Program-made: the position numbers and the translations under genes | The notes under the pieces: generated by a model | Seen by the model: the letters and a program-made list of their open reading frames with translations, nothing else | What the model was told of the DNA's origin: nothing | Databases searched by the model: none | From: Allocoprobacillus sp002160865 | Lineage (GTDB): Bacteria; Bacillota_I; Bacilli_A; Erysipelotrichales; Coprobacillaceae | Length of the DNA: 64,000 nt | Direction of reading: 5' to 3' | Assembly: GCF_042850985.1 (NCBI RefSeq) | Contig: NZ_AP031415.1 | Span: forward strand, 682,001 to 746,000 | In this document: one piece after another, positions 62,144 to 64,000 of the stretch | How the letters are laid out: every line of letters begins with the position of its first letter | Position numbering within the stretch: position 1 is the first letter of the stretch

Positions 62144-64000
62144 ATGAAATTAAAATATAGCAAAAAAATGTTCCAAATATTAATAGCATTCATACTAATG
62201 ATATCTAGTTGCTTTGCTGTTAATAGTGTTGAAGCAGCAGCACCAGGTGTTGATAGTGCTTTAAATAATGGGATGTTAATTTCTAAAAATGATGTTATAG
62301 ATGATAATACATTTAATGATGACGAAGCTCCTACTTTTGTAAAGGATGATGGTACTACAGGTAGTGAACAAATTAATGGTAATGAAGGATTGATTTGGAC
62401 AAATAAAAAAGTAAAAAAAGGATCAGAGGATGGACAGTTTGTTGTTACATTATCTGCAGTAGGATATAAGTATAGAATGGTTGATAAAAATGATAACAGA
62501 ACTAATACTTGGAAGAATCCTATTGAACAAGATACGCAATTAAGTATAACTGAAACTATTCCTACTGATTATAGTTTAGTTGACGATAGTGTTAAAGTAG
62601 TGAAGTGGAATGGGTTAAATAATAATAACAATTTTTATTCATCTTCAGATAATCAATTTGCAATATCTTTTAATGAGGATGATATTATTTCTACTGGAAA
62701 AATATCATTTGATGTACAGGTGCAATTTACAGTTGAATATACTGGAAATCCTGTGATTAATACAGACTATCCAACAGGTACAGCTACAAGTAAGTTTATT
62801 CCTGCAGGAGATAACTATTATTACTATACTTGGGGTGTAACTAAATCACAGTATGGGCTAGAAGGTGTTAATTGGGATGCAAATGTTGATTTGAAAGGTA
62901 TCGTTGATATAGAATCTTTTGATTTGTTTGATAGTAAAGGAGATCTTATTGAAAATGTTCATTTTAATAAATCAATTTGGAAAGATACTGGAGATTATCC
63001 TGATGGCATAGAAGATCAATATGGAAATACACATTCATATGAAAGAGTAAATGTTTTCGAAACATTAGGTAATACTGATTCAACTGTAATCGAATTAAAA
63101 TCTAAAGGTTTTAAAAATTTATATATATATTTAGATAAAGAGAAAGGTGAAAATTTATATATTCAAATTGAAATAATCTATGATGATGATACTAGCAGAA
63201 TTCTTATTCCTTCAGTTATAGAATTATCAAAAACAGAGTCTAATGATGGAAATCGTGAATTTGTTGCCTTTGAAACAGTAATAAAAAAAGATGATGCGAA
63301 ATTAAGAGAAGAATTTATTCTTGATGAACAAGGTTATATAGTTAAAGAATTTGATAATCATGGAGTTATTGCTTTCTCAAAAATTACTGCTGATAACTTA
63401 AAACAAGATAAAACAGCAACATTAATTGATTGGGATGAAAGAACATATCAAATTGATTTATATGCAGCACATAATATTAAGGAAGTTAATAAAACTGCAG
63501 ATATAATTATGATGTTAGATTTTTCAGGAAGTATGCCTTGGTTTGTTGATAGACCAACAGGTGGTACAACTAAATTGCATCGTATACAGAGTGAGGATAG
63601 AAATAAAGAGACTATATATAAAAATAAAGAAGGTAATCTTTTAGAACAATGGGATTATAAATATTATGTTCAAAGACAAGGAGAGGGAGACGCTCAAGAA
63701 TATAAGCCAATTGTATATTGCAAACCTGATTGGTATGATACAGGAAGTAGTGAAGAAGAGTATCTAGAAGCAGGATGGTATATTGTTAAATCTAAGTCTA
63801 CAGGTGAAAAGGTAATAGACGTTAATACAACTAGTAGAAAAACTACTGTTCTTGATGGTGAAGATATATATATACGTGGAGATAATGATCAAACTAAATT
63901 AGAAGCTTTGTACACTGCTATCTCATACTTTGTTGATAATTTAGAAGCGGTTTCTCCTGATTCAAAAGTGGCTATTTTAACTTTTGCAGGAGATGTAAAA
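62144..64000 (+). CDS. Large secreted vWA-domain surface protein (3' end outside window)
   Basis: At least 619 codons, open to the window end. Signal peptide (1-31, ending VEA), a 400-residue beta-rich N-terminal region, then a von Willebrand factor A domain beginning with IIMMLDFSGSM (the MIDAS DxSxS) near residue 450, and, after an insert, KLEALYTAISYFVDNLE and KVAILTFAGDV. Such proteins serve as adhesins or pilus tips. GGGGG lies eight bases before the ATG. Whether it has an LPxTG-type end is not visible. Confidence 0.85.
   Translation, partial: MKLKYSKKMFQILIAFILMISSCFAVNSVEAAAPGVDSALNNGMLISKNDVIDDNTFNDDEAPTFVKDDGTTGSEQINGNEGLIWTNKKVKKGSEDGQFVVTLSAVGYKYRMVDKNDNRTNTWKNPIEQDTQLSITETIPTDYSLVDDSVKVVKWNGLNNNNNFYSSSDNQFAISFNEDDIISTGKISFDVQVQFTVEYTGNPVINTDYPTGTATSKFIPAGDNYYYYTWGVTKSQYGLEGVNWDANVDLKGIVDIESFDLFDSKGDLIENVHFNKSIWKDTGDYPDGIEDQYGNTHSYERVNVFETLGNTDSTVIELKSKGFKNLYIYLDKEKGENLYIQIEIIYDDDTSRILIPSVIELSKTESNDGNREFVAFETVIKKDDAKLREEFILDEQGYIVKEFDNHGVIAFSKITADNLKQDKTATLIDWDERTYQIDLYAAHNIKEVNKTADIIMMLDFSGSMPWFVDRPTGGTTKLHRIQSEDRNKETIYKNKEGNLLEQWDYKYYVQRQGEGDAQEYKPIVYCKPDWYDTGSSEEEYLEAGWYIVKSKSTGEKVIDVNTTSRKTTVLDGEDIYIRGDNDQTKLEALYTAISYFVDNLEAVSPDSKVAILTFAGDVK

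Overview
The window is AT-rich, densely coding, low-GC Gram-positive DNA with strong AGGAGG-type ribosome binding sites and many TGnTATAAT (extended -10) promoters. It carries a tRNA-Trp T-box, Spx, CutC, a PFL fermentation locus, an Erysipelotrichia/Coprobacillaceae-like gene repertoire, a glycosylasparaginase, and a TasA/vWA surface locus. The best guess is an anaerobic gut Firmicute of the class Erysipelotrichia. This rests on gene content and composition only; no database comparison was possible.

Layout. 1-1,480: the start of an unknown minus-strand gene behind an unusual structured leader or small RNA, then trpS with its T-box. 1,550-9,962: housekeeping genes (spx, a membrane EAL phosphodiesterase, glycosylasparaginase, cutC, a CYTH protein, nadK, an RluA-type pseudouridine synthase, a RodA-type SEDS protein, a membrane-anchored EIIB-like protein). 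10,177-13,583: a pyruvate formate-lyase locus in which the enzyme is split, with the glycyl-radical domain as a separate 80-residue protein, preceded by a degenerate 69-residue relative, and followed by pflA. 13,621-30,900: TPR/DUF4037 and DUF4125-like proteins, a solo EIIB, a lipoprotein phosphoesterase, a ROK kinase, PspC, a lipid kinase, PepT, RNase H plus an exonuclease/BRCT protein, a Glf/glycosyltransferase/PAP2 envelope cluster, a lone tyrosine recombinase and an ABC-F ATPase. 30,951-33,055: an IS3-family element with an extra convergent passenger gene. 33,058-37,152: a flavin reductase-like gene, an alpha/beta hydrolase, and a five-gene ABC-transporter operon facing a LytTR regulator. 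38,063-50,782: a ZTP riboswitch followed by fhs-purE-purC-purM-purN-purH-purD-purL-purB. 51,031-54,055: a small membrane protein, a Pho-box-preceded Na/Pi cotransporter, ridA and a hypothetical gene. 54,203-59,456: a phosphorelay (REC-HD-GYP-GGDEF protein, HPt protein, hybrid histidine kinase). 59,643 to the end: a surface/biofilm-like locus (TasA/camelysin-like protein, two anchored surface proteins, and a large vWA protein that runs off the window).

How the genes connect. PFL makes formate; Fhs converts formate to 10-formyl-THF; PurN and PurH use that cofactor. The ZTP riboswitch senses the Z-nucleotide that builds up when 10-formyl-THF is short, so the PFL and purine loci form a coherent formyl-unit economy. 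Two c-di-GMP-type proteins (EAL; HD-GYP/GGDEF) and the phosphorelay sit near a fibre/adhesin locus. Two promoters of that locus share the same GTGAC-N6-GTGAC-N10-TATAAT arrangement, which suggests one response regulator controls both.

The most notable observations are the split PFL with a duplicated, radical-motif-less GRD-like protein; the matched promoter pair of the surface locus; the 5'-edge RNA whose loop is complementary to the ribosome binding site of the next gene; and the IS3 element with a passenger gene.
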